Positions 33,149-43,438 of a stretch of DNA of 64,000 nucleotides are shown here, piece by piece (the first letter of the stretch is position 1; every line of letters begins with the position of its first letter). Origin of the DNA: RYN-230 sp963770535 (GTDB lineage Bacteria; Actinomycetota; Actinomycetes; Streptosporangiales; Streptosporangiaceae). A program made the position numbers and the translations under genes. The stretch covers positions 1,984,001 through 2,048,000 of the forward strand of contig CAVYPZ010000003.1 of assembly GCA_963770535.1 (NCBI GenBank). The letters run 5' to 3'. Below the pieces are notes generated by a model. The model was not told the origin of the DNA and made no database searches. It saw nothing but the letters and a program-made list of their open reading frames with translations.

Positions 33149-33931
33149 GTGAAGTCCGTCGCCGGCGCCGGGGTCGTGATCACCGGCGCGGGCAGCGGCA
33201 TCGGCGCTGCCCTGGCCCGCCGGTTCGCGGCCGAGGGAGCCAGGGTCGTGGTCAACGACATCGACACCGGCGCCGCGCGCGAGGTGGCCAGGGCCTGCGG
33301 CGGCGAGGCGCTGCCCGGGGACGCGGCCAGCGAGGCGGGCGTGGCCGGCCTGGTCAGCGGCGCGGAGGACCTGCTCGGCGGCATCGACCTGTTCTGCGCC
33401 AACGCCGGGATCGCCCGCCCGGGCGGCGCGGACGCCACCGAGCCGGACTGGGACGCCTCGTGGCAGGTCAACGTCATGGCGCATGTCCGCGCCGCCCGGC
33501 TGCTGACCGGCCCGTGGCTGGAACGCGGCCAGGGGCACCTGATCTGCACCGTGTCCGCGGCCGGGCTGCTGACCATGCTGGGCTCGGCGCCGTACTCGGT
33601 GACCAAGCACGCCGCGCTGGCGTTCGCCGAGTGGATGTCGGCCACGTACGCCCATCGCGGCATCACCGTGCAGGCCCTGTGCCCGCAGGGCGTTCGGACC
33701 CCGCTGTACGAGTCGTCCGGCCCCATCGGCCACGCGCTGATGGACGCGTCCGCGATCACCCCGGACGCGGCGGCCGGGGCGGTCATCGAGGGGATCGCGG
33801 ACGGCCGGTTCCTGATCCTGCCGCACCCCGAGGTGTCGCTGATGTACTCGCGGCGGGCCACCGATCCTGACCGCTGGCTGACCGGGATGAACCGGCTCCA
33901 GCAGCAGGTTGAGAACCTTCCTGATCAGTAA
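33149..33931 (+). CDS. SDR family NAD(P)-dependent oxidoreductase
   Basis: A 260-residue classical SDR: ITGAGSGIGAALARRFAAEG for the cofactor, CANAGIARPGG, Ser in CTVSAAGLL, and Tyr-x-x-x-Lys in APYSVTKHAAL. The GTG at 33149 with GGAG five bases upstream was preferred to a longer frame that begins in the preceding gene's tail. It follows the acyl-CoA dehydrogenase pair and may act as the hydroxyacyl dehydrogenase or on a linked alcohol. Confidence 0.9.
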   Translation: MKSVAGAGVVITGAGSGIGAALARRFAAEGARVVVNDIDTGAAREVARACGGEALPGDAASEAGVAGLVSGAEDLLGGIDLFCANAGIARPGGADATEPDWDASWQVNVMAHVRAARLLTGPWLERGQGHLICTVSAAGLLTMLGSAPYSVTKHAALAFAEWMSATYAHRGITVQALCPQGVRTPLYESSGPIGHALMDASAITPDAAAGAVIEGIADGRFLILPHPEVSLMYSRRATDPDRWLTGMNRLQQQVENLPDQ

Positions 33932-33967
33932 CCCTCCCGGATTTCCGGTTTGCGGCATGCTGTCCGC

Positions 33968-34526
33968 ATGAAGCCGGCTGCCATGGGGATGCTGCACCAT
34001 CTTGAGCTGTGGGTGCCCGACCTGAGCCGGGCCGAGCTCGCCTGGGGATGGCTGCTCGGACGCGCTCGGCTACGAGCTCTACCAGCAGTGGCCCGAAGGG
34101 GCGAGCTGGCGGTGCGGTGATCTCTACATCGTGCTCGAGCAGTCACCCGCGCGCAGCGCATTCCGGCACGACCGGCACCGGCCGGGCCTCAACCACCTGG
34201 CGTTCCACGTGTCCGACCGGGGCATGGTGGACCGCATGGTGGGGGAGGCGCTGCTGCACGGCTGGCGGCTGCTGTTCGCGGACCGCCACCCCTACGCCGG
34301 GGGGGAGCAGCACTACGCCGCCTACCTGGAAGACCGCGACGGCTACGAGGTCGAACTGGTCGCCCCGCCACCGCGGCACGAAGGGGCCCCGGCCGGGGGC
34401 GGGGGCACCGAGGCGGCCGAGGGGACGCACCGCGCCGAGCCGGGTGACGAGGCGTACCGCGCGGAACCGGCCGAGATCGCCTACCCGCCCGGCCCGGACC
34501 GCCCGGCGACGGGCTGGATCAGCTGA
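33968..34526 (+). pseudogene. VOC family protein, one frameshift
   Basis: It reads AMGMLHHLELWVPDLSRAEL up to about 34060, then in the next frame ALGYELYQQWPEGASW and CGDLYIVLEQSP, later LNHLAFHVSDRGMVDRMV and YAAYLEDRDGYEVELVAPP. That is a full single-domain VOC protein with His, His and Glu of the metal site, plus a 50-residue acidic tail. One extra base near 34060 separates the two parts. It closes the catabolic run, possibly as a methylmalonyl-CoA-epimerase-like or unrelated enzyme. Confidence 0.78.
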
Positions 34527-34568
34527 CCCTGGCCGGGCTCACGACGCGTGGTCTGGGAACCCCGCTGG

Positions 34569-37063
34569 TCAGGCCACCGTCACCGCGGCGTGCAGCCGCA
34601 GGTCACGCGAGGACCGGCCGACGCGATCGTGAACTCGCCGGGCGGCCAGGCCCACCGGGCGGCCTGCTCGTCGTAGCGGGCGAACACCCGGGCCGGCACC
34701 GTGAGCGTCACCTGCGCGGTCCCGCCCGGGCCGGCCGCCGCTGAGCCGAACGCGCCGAGCACCCGCACCGGCCGGCCGCCGGCGGCCGGGCCAGCCACGT
34801 AGGCCTGCACCACCTCGCGGCCGGGGCGCTCACCGGTGTTGCGCACCGTGACCCTGATCGCCAGGTCATCCCCGGCGGCCAGCACGGGCGGCCCGGCCGC
34901 CAGCGACTCATAGGACCAGCTGGTGTAGCCGAGCCCGTGGCCGAACGGGAACAGCGGCGCGGTCCCGGCCGCGTCGTAGCCGCGGTACCCGATGAGCAGG
35001 CCCTCGTCGTAGCTGAGCTGCCCGTCGACGGGGACGGCGCGCAGCACCGGGCAGTCGGCCTCCCGGGCCGGCATGGTCACCGGGAGCCGGCCGCCCGGCT
35101 CGGCCCGGCCGAGCAGGACGTCGGCCAGGGCGTCGCCCATGGCCTGGCCGGGCAGCCAGGCGTAAAGCACCGCGGCGACCCGGTGCGCCCAGGGCATGAG
35201 CACCGGCATCCCGGCGTTCACCACCACCACGGTACGGGGGTTGGCTGCGCTCACCCGCTCGATGAGCTCGTCCTGGCGGCCGGGCAGGCGCAGGGTCTCC
35301 CGGTCGAATCCCTCGCTCTCGGTCGTCTCGGCCGAGCCGGCCACGACCACGGCCACGTCCGCGGCGGCCGCCGCCCGCACCGCGTCGTCCAGCGCCGCGT
35401 CCTCGTCGGGGGAGGCCACGATCCCGAGCCGCACCGCCAGCGGGCCCTCGGCGTCCGCCGACGGCCGGAAGTCCAGCCGGACCGCCGCCTCCTGCCCGGC
35501 GGCCAGCTGCACCGTGCCCATGACCTGGCCCGGGCGGGTCATGGTCTCGACCGGGTCCGCGGGGACCGGGGTTTCCTCGTCCGCGATGACCGCGCCGTCC
35601 ACGGCCAGCACCAGGCGTCCCACACCCGCGGCGCCGATCGTGTGCGGCCCGGTGACCTCGGCGCGGAACGTGGTCAGCACCGTCACGGTGCCCCGCTCAC
35701 CCCAGCCGATGCCGGGCGGCAGCCCGTCATCACCCCACCAGGCGAACACGGTGGACTGGCGGTGCTCGGAGCCGAGCAGGCCGCCGTCCCCGTCGCGGTA
35801 CTCCACCCGGACCCCCGGGTCGCCCGAGAGCGGGTCCCGCAGCGTCCGCGCCGCGGGTTCGGGGACCATCTCCCAGGTCTGGCAGCCGGCCGCCGCCGTG
35901 ACCTCCGCCTGGCCGGCCAGGGCCTGGCGGAGGGCGTCCGCCGGGGTGGACAGGCCCGCCGGGATGACCGCCGCGCTGCCGCCGCCCTGGATGACCGGGT
36001 GCACCGCGTTGGGCCCGAGCACGGCCACGGTCCTGAGCGCGGCCGGGTCGAGCGGGAGGGCCTGGTCCTCGTTCCGCAGCAGCACGAGGGACGCGGCCAC
36101 GGCCCGGCGCAGCAGGGCCGGCTGTACCGGGGCAGGCGCGGCCCGGTCCGGGCCGGGGGGAACGATCCGTCTCGTCCGGGCCCGGCCCGGCCAGGGCTCC
36201 CACCTGGCGGGCCAGCCGCAGCAGCCGCAGCACCTTGTCGTCGATCAGCTGCTCGGCGACGGCGCCGCTGCGGACCGCCTCGGCCAGGGCCGCTCCCCAG
36301 GGCCCCCGCGGCCCTGGCATGGCCAGATCGAGCCCGGCCTGGGCGGTGGGCACCGTGCTGCGCGCGGCACTCCAGTCCGACACCACGACGCCGGTGAAGC
36401 CCCACTCGCCCTTCAGCACCTCGCCGCAGCAGGCCCTGGTGCTCGGTCATCAGCGCGCCGTTCACCGAGTTGTAGGCGGCCATCACCATGAGCGCGCCCG
36501 CCTCCCGGACGCAGGCCTCGAACGGCACCAGGTACAGCTCACGCAGCACCGCCTCGGCGATCCGCGCGTCATAGGTCCACCGCTCGGTTTCGGAGTCGTT
36601 GCCGACGTAGTGCTTGACGGCCGCGGCCACACCGGCCGACTGCAGCCCGGCCACGTAGCCGGCGGCGATCCGGGCGGACAGCACCGGATCCTCGGAGAAG
36701 CACTCGAACCCCCGGCCGCCGAGCGGGGTGCGCATCAGGTTGATCGTCGGGGCCAGCACGCACGTCGATGCCCTTGCCCCGCGCCTCGGCGCCGAGGGCG
36801 GCAGCGAGCTCGCGGACGAGCTCGCTGTCCCAGGTGGCGCCGAGGGCGGAGGGGCAGGGCAGGCTGGCCGAGGGGTTCCGGTCATCCTTGGTGACGCCGC
36901 GGGCTCCGGCCGGCCCATCCGACATGACGATCGGCCGGAGCCCGAGGGTGGCGTCGCCGTAGGTGCGCCAGCTGTCCGCGCCGGTCAGCAGGCGCACCTT
37001 GGCCTCGACGGGGAGCGCAGCCACCCGGCTGCGCTCCTCCGTCGCCTCTGCAGATGTTGTCAT
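34569..37063 (-). pseudogene. Glycoside hydrolase family 3 (beta-glucosidase-like), several frameshifts
   Basis: The full GH3 architecture is visible but split over frames. The N-terminal TIM barrel has TYGDATLGLRPIVMSDGPAG, NLMRTPLGGRGFECFSEDP and VKHYVGNDSETER. The nucleophile region is GEWGFTGVVVSDWSAAR (Asp in SDW). The C-terminal alpha/beta sandwich has SLVLLRNEDQALPLDP and a PA14-like insert (FRAEVTGPHTIGAAGVGRLV), ending with a fibronectin-III domain. Breaks lie near 36755, 36425, 36130 and close to the end (34610), after which the frame ends at 34569. It is the last gene of the oligosaccharide operon and would cut the imported sugar. Confidence 0.85.
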
Positions 37064-37091
37064 CGAGTTCCTTGCGTCGCGTCCCGGGAGG

Positions 37092-38783
37092 TCAGGACTT
37101 CGGCGTGAGGTGCAGGATGGTGTCTTCGATGTACGGCGTGTTGGGAACCGGGTTCATGTACGGGTTGCTGGCCGTCGGCCACCCCGTGTAGTTCCGGCTC
37201 GAGACCTCGGCCCAGGCCCCGCCGTTGAGCAGCGGCACCACGGGCACCTGAGTGGTCATGATGTTCTCCAGCTTGGTGATCGCGGCCTTCTGGGTGGCCG
37301 GGTCGCCGGAGCCGGCGAACTGCTGCAGCGCCGCCTGGGCCTGCGGGTTGGAGTACCGGCCGAAGTCACCGGCCGCCGGCTTGCCGATCGGCGCCGTCAG
37401 CGAGCTGTCCAGCCAGCTGTCGTAGATGAAGTACGGGTTCGGGCCCTGGTTGCTCCAGTGCAGGGTGGCGTCGAACGTGCCGTTCGCGACGTTGCCCGCC
37501 CACACGGTCGGGTTGCCGATGCCGTCCACGGAGGTGTCGAAGCCCAGCGCGTTCAGCTGGTGGGAGATGATCTGGTCGTCGGTGTAGTAGTCGCTGTACG
37601 GGACCGGGTCCTGGATGGCGAACTTGATCGTCTTCCCGTTCTTGGCCCACTTGCCGCCCGACTTGGTGTAGCCGTCGGCCTGGAGGATCGCGGTGACCTT
37701 GGCCGCGTCACCGGTGGCCGGCAGGTTGTTGGCCAGCGAGGGGTCGAGGTAGGACTGGTGGTTGGGGAGCAGCAGCCCGCTGGTCGTGCTGACCGGCGGC
37801 TCGTAACCCGTCTCGCCCTGGACGTTGAGCTGCGAGCGGTTGATCCCGTAGCTGATGGCCTGGCGTACCGCGGGGTCGTTCAGCGGGGCCTTGGTGGTGT
37901 TGAGGTACATGCTGACCACGTTGTTGGCGCTGAAGTAGGGCTCGCTGTTCAGCCAGGTGTGGTTCTGCGGGCTCTTGGCCAGGAAGTTGTCCTTGATGTT
38001 GGCGACGTAGTTGCCCGCGAAGTCGATCTGGCCGCTGGAGATCGGCGGGACCAGGTTGGCGTTGGTGTTGTAGCCGGGGAAGTCGATCTCCGGCACGTGC
38101 ACCTTGGACTTCTGCCAGTAGAGCGGGTTCTGCTTCATCGTGTAGCCCTGCGGCGAGAACTTGTCCAGCATGAACGGGCCGGTGCCGACGGGCTTGGGGT
38201 CCGCGAACGTGGCCGGGTCGCTGACCGAGGACCACACGTGCTGGGGCACGATGTAGACCTGGCCGATCAGGAACAGGTTGGCGTACTGCGGATTCTTGAA
38301 GTTCAGCACGGCCTGGGTCGCGCTGGGCGCGCTGGCGCTGGTCACCACGGGGGCGCCGTTAGTGTTCAGCTTCGGGTTGGCCTTGATCATGTTGAACGTG
38401 AACGCCACATCCGAGGCGCTGAACGGCTTGCCGTCGTTCCACTTCACGCCCTTGCGGATGGTCAGGGTGAGCGTCTTGCCGCCATTGGAGAAGCTGTCCC
38501 CGGTGGCCAGCATGGGGATGGGCGCCGCCGCCGAGTTGAGGGTGTTGAAGATGAACAGCGGCTCGTTGTAGAGGGCGATCGAGTTGGTGAGGGTCCCCGT
38601 CGACGTGAGCGAGAACGGGTTGAAGGTGTCGGTCATGGGGGAGAGCGGCGTGCTCTCGACGACCAGGGTCTTGCCGGTGGCCGTGGTCTTGCTGCCGCCG
38701 CCGGAGGAGCTGCTGCCGCAGGCCGTGACGCCCATGGCCAGGGCGCTGGCCACGGCCAGGGTTGCTAGGACTTTGTGCTTCAT
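37092..38783 (-). CDS. ABC transporter substrate-binding lipoprotein, family 5
   Basis: A 563-residue solute-binding protein with a lipoprotein signal (LATLAVASALAMGVTAC, Cys22) and a Ser/Gly linker. Family-5 motifs are LTLTIRKGVKWNDGKPFSAS, DVAFTFNMIK and VPEIDFPGYN. It is anchored outside the membrane and delivers substrate to the two permeases encoded upstream. Family 5 covers oligopeptides and, in actinomycetes and Thermotogae, also cello- or other oligosaccharides. The GH3 and LacI neighbours favour a sugar. Confidence 0.92.
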   Translation of the reverse strand: MKHKVLATLAVASALAMGVTACGSSSSGGGSKTTATGKTLVVESTPLSPMTDTFNPFSLTSTGTLTNSIALYNEPLFIFNTLNSAAAPIPMLATGDSFSNGGKTLTLTIRKGVKWNDGKPFSASDVAFTFNMIKANPKLNTNGAPVVTSASAPSATQAVLNFKNPQYANLFLIGQVYIVPQHVWSSVSDPATFADPKPVGTGPFMLDKFSPQGYTMKQNPLYWQKSKVHVPEIDFPGYNTNANLVPPISSGQIDFAGNYVANIKDNFLAKSPQNHTWLNSEPYFSANNVVSMYLNTTKAPLNDPAVRQAISYGINRSQLNVQGETGYEPPVSTTSGLLLPNHQSYLDPSLANNLPATGDAAKVTAILQADGYTKSGGKWAKNGKTIKFAIQDPVPYSDYYTDDQIISHQLNALGFDTSVDGIGNPTVWAGNVANGTFDATLHWSNQGPNPYFIYDSWLDSSLTAPIGKPAAGDFGRYSNPQAQAALQQFAGSGDPATQKAAITKLENIMTTQVPVVPLLNGGAWAEVSSRNYTGWPTASNPYMNPVPNTPYIEDTILHLTPKS

Positions 38784-39004
38784 TGCTTAAACTCCGTTGT
38801 GCCCGGCAGGCTCATCGCCGGCCTGTTGTGAGCGACCGTGTCGGGGTCTTTATCGGTGGGGCGGGGGCGGGTCGGCCGGGTCTGGTGCCCGCCTGCCCGT
38901 TCCGCCTGGATACCGGTGGTGTGCACGGTGTGCCGTGCACGGTTGGTGCGCGCCGGGTGATGCGCGCGCGGGTGCTGATCGGGGCCTAGAGGTGTCCCGG
39001 TTCA

Positions 39005-40189
39005 TCACGACTCCTCCCCTCCGGTTGCGGGACTGGGTGGTGGGTCCGGCTCGTGGCCAGGCCGCGGCGTGTCCAGGCCCTCGGGCCCGGCGGTTCCGCG
39101 AGAGGTTTTCGTTGCGGAAGTAAGTGAGCGCTGCTGCGCGGCGGTCAGACCGGAGACATGCAGCCAGCAGGCGCTGACGTGCCGGTCCGCGACCTGGGTG
39201 CCGGGCGGGGTGTCCGCCGCGCAGACCGCCATCGCGTGCGGGCAGCGGGGGTGGAAGCGGCAGCCGGCGGCGGGTCCACCAGGCTGGGCGGGGACCCGCG
39301 GCCCTGGAGCGAGAGCGGCTCGGGCCGGTCCGGGTCCGGCGCCGCGCTGAGCAGCAGCTGGGTGTACGGATGGGCCGGCTCGTCGGTCAGCGTGACGGCC
39401 GGGCCGGACTCGACGACCTGGCCCGCGTACATCACCATGATCTCGTCCGCCAGGTAGCGGGCCGAGGCGATGTCGTGCGTGATGTACAAGATCCCGAGCT
39501 TGTCGCGTTCGCGCAGGTCGCCGAGGAGGTTGAGAACGCCGAGGCGGATCGAGACGTCCAGCATGGACACCGGCTCGTCGGCCAGCAGCACGCGGGGCTG
39601 GACGGCCAGCGCGCGGGCGATCGCCACCCGCTGCCGCTGGCCGCCGGACAGCTCGTGCGGGTACTTGCGCAGGAACTGCTCGGCCGGGGTCAGCGACACG
39701 CGCTCCAGCAGCCCCGTCATCGCCGTCTGCAGGTCCGCGCCCTGGCGGCCGAGCCCGTGGATCAGCAAGCGGGCGGGCCAGGTGGTAGCGCACGTCGTGG
39801 ACCGGGTTGAGGGACGAGAACGGGTCCTGCAGGACGAGCTGGACGTCGCGGGCATACGCGCGGCGGCCCCGGCTCACCGCGGGCACCGGGGTTCCGTCGA
39901 GCAGCAGCTCGCCGGCCGTGGGCGTGATCAGCCGGGCCAGCAGGCGGGCCAGCGTGGACTTGCCGGAGCCGCTCTCTCCCACCACCGCGGTGATCCCGGA
40001 TTCGGGCAGGGACAGCGAGACGTCCTCGACCGCGTGCACGACGGGAGCCTCCCTGCGGGTCCTGGCCAGCTTCGCAGCCCGGCTCCGGCGCTGCGCGTGG
40101 TGCACGGCGAAGTGCTTGGTCAGGCCGCGCCCTTCGAGCAGGGGGACGCCGGTGCCCGGGGCGGCGGGAGGGGTGGCGGTCTCGGTCAT
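39005..40189 (-). pseudogene. Peptide-type ABC transporter ATP-binding protein (OppF-like), two compensating frameshifts
   Basis: The first part has Walker A (VGESGSGKSTLARLLA) and Q-loop VQLVLQDPFSSLNPV. After a break near 39770 another frame has YPHELSGGQRQRVAIARAL, Walker B VLLADEPVSMLDVS and THDIASARYLADE. Near 39270 the first frame returns with AGCRFHPRCPHAMAVC, the OppD/F C-terminal Cys motif. So net length is kept. ATGA overlap with the preceding OppD-like gene. It energises the oligosaccharide or peptide importer. Confidence 0.83.
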
Positions 40190-41270
40190 GACTGGCTCCC
40201 CCGCTCCGGTGCGGCGATGCTGGGCGTGAGCTGCCCGGCTCCTGGCTCGGGCTGGGCCAGCACCGCGGGCACCGGCCGGGTGCCGTCCTGCAGCCAGCAG
40301 GAGGCCAGCCGGCCGGCTGCTGAGCTGGCGGGCCGTTCCAGCGGCGGGGACTGCTCGCGGCAGATGTCCGTTGCGTACGGGCAGCGCGGGTGGAACACGC
40401 AGCCGACCGGCAGCATCCGCAGGTCGGGGGAGAGCCGGCGATGCCGGTCATGTACCGGCGCGGGCCGTGCAGCGCCGGGAACGAGTTCAGCAGCCCCACC
40501 GTGTACGGGTGCCGGGGAGCGCGGAAGAGTTCCTCCGCGGCGGCCCGCTCGACCAGCCGGCCCGCGTACATGACCGCGATCGAGTCGGCCGTCTCGACCA
40601 GCAGCGACAGGTCATGGGTGATGAACAGGACCGCGAAGCCCAGCCGCTCGCGCAGCGCGGTCAGCTCCTCGAGGATCTCCCGCTGGGTCACCACGTCCAG
40701 CGCGGTGGTCGGCTCGTCCAGGATGACCACCTGGGGCTCCAGCGCCAGGGCCATGGCGATCATGACGCGCTGGCGCATCCCGCCGGACAGCTCGTGCGGG
40801 TAGCTGCCCAGCCGGTCGGCGTTGATGCCGACCATGGCGAGCAGGTCGCCGGCGCGGGCCCGGCGGGCCGCGGCGTCCATGTCCGGCACGTGGGCCTGGA
40901 GGACGTCGGTGAGCTGGGTGCCGATGGACATCACCGGGTTCAGCGCGTTCATCGCGGACTGCAGGACCACGGCGATCTGGGACCAGCGCAGCCGGCGCAG
41001 CTCGGGCTCGTCGAGGTCCAGCAGGTCCACGGCCCGGCCCGGCTCGGGGTAGTAGAGCACCTCGCCGCCGGTGATCATCCCGGGTGCGCGGAGCAGCCGG
41101 ATCGCCGCGTAGGCCAGCGTGGATTTGCCGCTGCCGCTCTCCCCGGCCAGCCCGAGCACCTCGCCGCGGCGCAGCACCAGGTCGGCGTCCACGACCGCGT
41201 GCACGGCCTCCGCGCCGGCCCCGTAGTCCACCCGCAGGCCGCGGATCTCGAGCAGTGGCAGGGCGGTCAT
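40186..41270 (-). pseudogene. Peptide-type ABC transporter ATP-binding protein (OppD-like), one frameshift
   Basis: About 360 residues. Walker A is AGESGSGKSTLAYAAI, the signature ELSGGMRQRVMIAMALAL, Walker B VVILDEPTTALDVVT and the switch THDLSLLVET. Near 40430 one C is missing in a run, and the C-terminal Cys motif (VGCVFHPRCPYATDIC) continues in another frame to the stop at 40186. It starts by ATGA overlap with the second permease and ends by ATGA overlap with the OppF-like gene. Confidence 0.86.
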
Positions 41271-42446
41271 GACGTCTGCTCCTGACTCCGGGTGGGGGCA
41301 CCCGGGGCCGCCTGGGCCGTGCCGGCGGCGGCCGTGCCGGCGGTGGCCGCGCCGGCGGCGGCCGCGCCGGCGGCGGCCGTGGTGCGGACCACGGGGGTGA
41401 GGCCCAGCTCGAAGCGCCGGGGCAGGCCCTGCCCGCCCGACTTCCTGGCCTGGCGCCTGGCCACCCCGGCCGCGCGCAGCCGCGGGTTGATGAACTCGTC
41501 AATGCCGAAGTTGAGCAGCGCCAGCGACGTGCCGAGGAAGGCCACCGCCAGCCCCGGCGGGATGTACCACCACCAGTAGCCGCTGATCTCGGCGTCGGCG
41601 TTCTGCGCCTCGAAGAGCATCGACCCCCAGCTCCAGTGCTCCGGGTTGACCAGGCCGAGGAAGGCCAGCGCGGTGTAGGTGCCCACCCCGTAGAGCACGG
41701 TGAACAGGAACGACGAGGCCACGATCGGCGCCAGGTTGGGCAGGATCTCGTAGGTGATCACCCGCCAGCCGCGCTCGCCGATGATGCGGGCCGACTCCAC
41801 GTAGTCGCGGGACCGCAGCGAGAGCGTCTGGGCCCGCAGCACCCGGGCGCCCCACGCCCAGCCGGTGATCGCGATGATCAGGCCGATCAGGACGTCGTTG
41901 GTGGCCCCGGAGGGCGACAGGAAACCGAAGATCACGATGAGCAGCGGCAGCGCCGGCATGACCAGGAAGAAGTTGGCCAGCATGGACAGGAAGTCATCCG
42001 TCCAGCCGGCCATGCAGGTACCCGGCCCAGACCCCGATGACCACCGACAGGATGGTGGCCGCTATCCCGGCCAGGAGCGCGACCAGGATGGTGCTCCGGC
42101 CGCCCGCCAGCAGCTGGGAGAACACGTCCTGCTGGGTCTGGGTGGTGCCGAGCCAGTGCGCGGAGGACGGCGGCTGGGGCACGCCGTTGGTGGTGGACAG
42201 GCTGGCCGACGGGTTGTAGGGGGCCACGAACGGGCCGATGATCGCCACGATCAGGAAGGCGGCCAGCATGGCCAGCCCGGCGATGATCTTGGGGGAGCGG
42301 GGGAGCTGGATCCGGCGGCCCCGGATCGGGGCGTTGACCGGGGGCGGCAGCGGCCCGGCGCCGGGCTGGTCACCCGGGCCGGATCCGCCCACGCCCACGC
42401 CGCCGAGGCCGGTTCCGCCCAGGTCCGTGCCGGTGCCGATAGACAT
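41267..42446 (-). pseudogene. Peptide-type ABC transporter permease (DppC-like), one frameshift
   Basis: The N-terminal part (with a Gly/Pro-rich 50-residue tail, a membrane helix AGLAMLAAFLIVAIIGPFVA and HWLGTTQTQQDVFSQLLAGG) ends at about 42000 with a one-base insertion. The next frame continues with DDFLSMLANFFLVMPALPLL, the permease loop IGLIIAITGWAWGARVLRAQ and LNFGIDEFINPRLR. Together they make a DppC of normal size plus an Ala-rich C-terminus. It lies three bases after the DppB-like gene. Confidence 0.85.
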
Positions 42447-42449
42447 CGC

Positions 42450-43427
42450 TCAGGCCTCCTGGCGGGTGCGCGGGTCGAGGAACACGTACACGGAGTCCGC
42501 GGCCAGGTTCGCGAGCAGCACGGCGAACGTGATGATCAGGAAGATGCCCTGGAGCAGCGGGTAGTCGCGGCCGGCCACCGCCTGGAGCATGATCCAGCCC
42601 AGGCCGGGATAACTGAACACGATCTCGGTGAGCAGGGCCCCGGAGACCACGAACCCGATCGCCAGCGAGAACCCGGAGACGCTGGGCAGGATCGCGTTGC
42701 GGGCCGCGTACCAGACCACCCGGCGCTTGGCCAGCCCCTTGGCCTGTGCCACGAGCACGTAGTCCTCGTCCATGGTGGTGACCATCACGTTGCGCATGCC
42801 GACGATCCACCCGGCCGCGGAGCAGAGCACGATCGTGGCGGCGGGCAGGATCGCGTGTTCGAGCACGTCACCGATGTAGGCCGCGTTCCACCCGGGGAAG
42901 TCCAGCTGGTTGTAGGCCCGGCCGGTGGGGAACCAGCCCAGCCGGGTGGCGAAGATGTCCAGCGCGATGAAGGCCACGAAGAAGTACGGCGCGGCCTGGA
43001 AGAACGTGGTGGCCGGCAGCAGGTTGTCCAGCCAGGTCCCGCGCCGCCAGGCGACCAGGATGCCGAGCAGCGTGCCCAGCACGAAGCTGATCACCGTGGC
43101 CACCCCGACCAGGCCGAGGGTCCAGGGGATCGCGCTGCGGATCACGCTGGTGACCGTGGACGGGTAGTAGCTGGTGGACACGCCCAGGTCGCCGTGCAGC
43201 AGGTGCTCCCAGAACGTTATGTACTGGCCCCACAGGCCCTGCGGGCTGTCCAGGCCGTACTGCAGCTCGAGGGAGTGGATGGTGGCCGGGGTGACGTTGC
43301 CCTGGAGGTGGGCCAGCACCGCCTCCACCGGGTTCCCGGGCATCAGCCGCGGGATGAAGAAGGTCACGGTGACCGCGAGGATCGCGGTGACCAGATAGAA
43401 CAGCAGCCTGCGGGCGATGACGCGCAT
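42450..43427 (-). CDS. Peptide-type ABC transporter permease (DppB-like)
   Basis: A 325-residue permease with six membrane helices. It begins ARRLLFYLVTAILAVTVTFF, followed by RLMPGNPVEAVLAHLQG, with GLAKRRVVWYAARNAILPSV as the EAA-like loop and the C-terminal FLDPRTRQEA typical of DppB. The ATG at 43427 was chosen (GGAGG 7 bases upstream). It starts 11 bases after the lacI-type gene and so belongs to the same transcript. Confidence 0.93.
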   Translation of the reverse strand: MRVIARRLLFYLVTAILAVTVTFFIPRLMPGNPVEAVLAHLQGNVTPATIHSLELQYGLDSPQGLWGQYITFWEHLLHGDLGVSTSYYPSTVTSVIRSAIPWTLGLVGVATVISFVLGTLLGILVAWRRGTWLDNLLPATTFFQAAPYFFVAFIALDIFATRLGWFPTGRAYNQLDFPGWNAAYIGDVLEHAILPAATIVLCSAAGWIVGMRNVMVTTMDEDYVLVAQAKGLAKRRVVWYAARNAILPSVSGFSLAIGFVVSGALLTEIVFSYPGLGWIMLQAVAGRDYPLLQGIFLIITFAVLLANLAADSVYVFLDPRTRQEA

Positions 43428-43438
43428 GCCGCCTCCTC

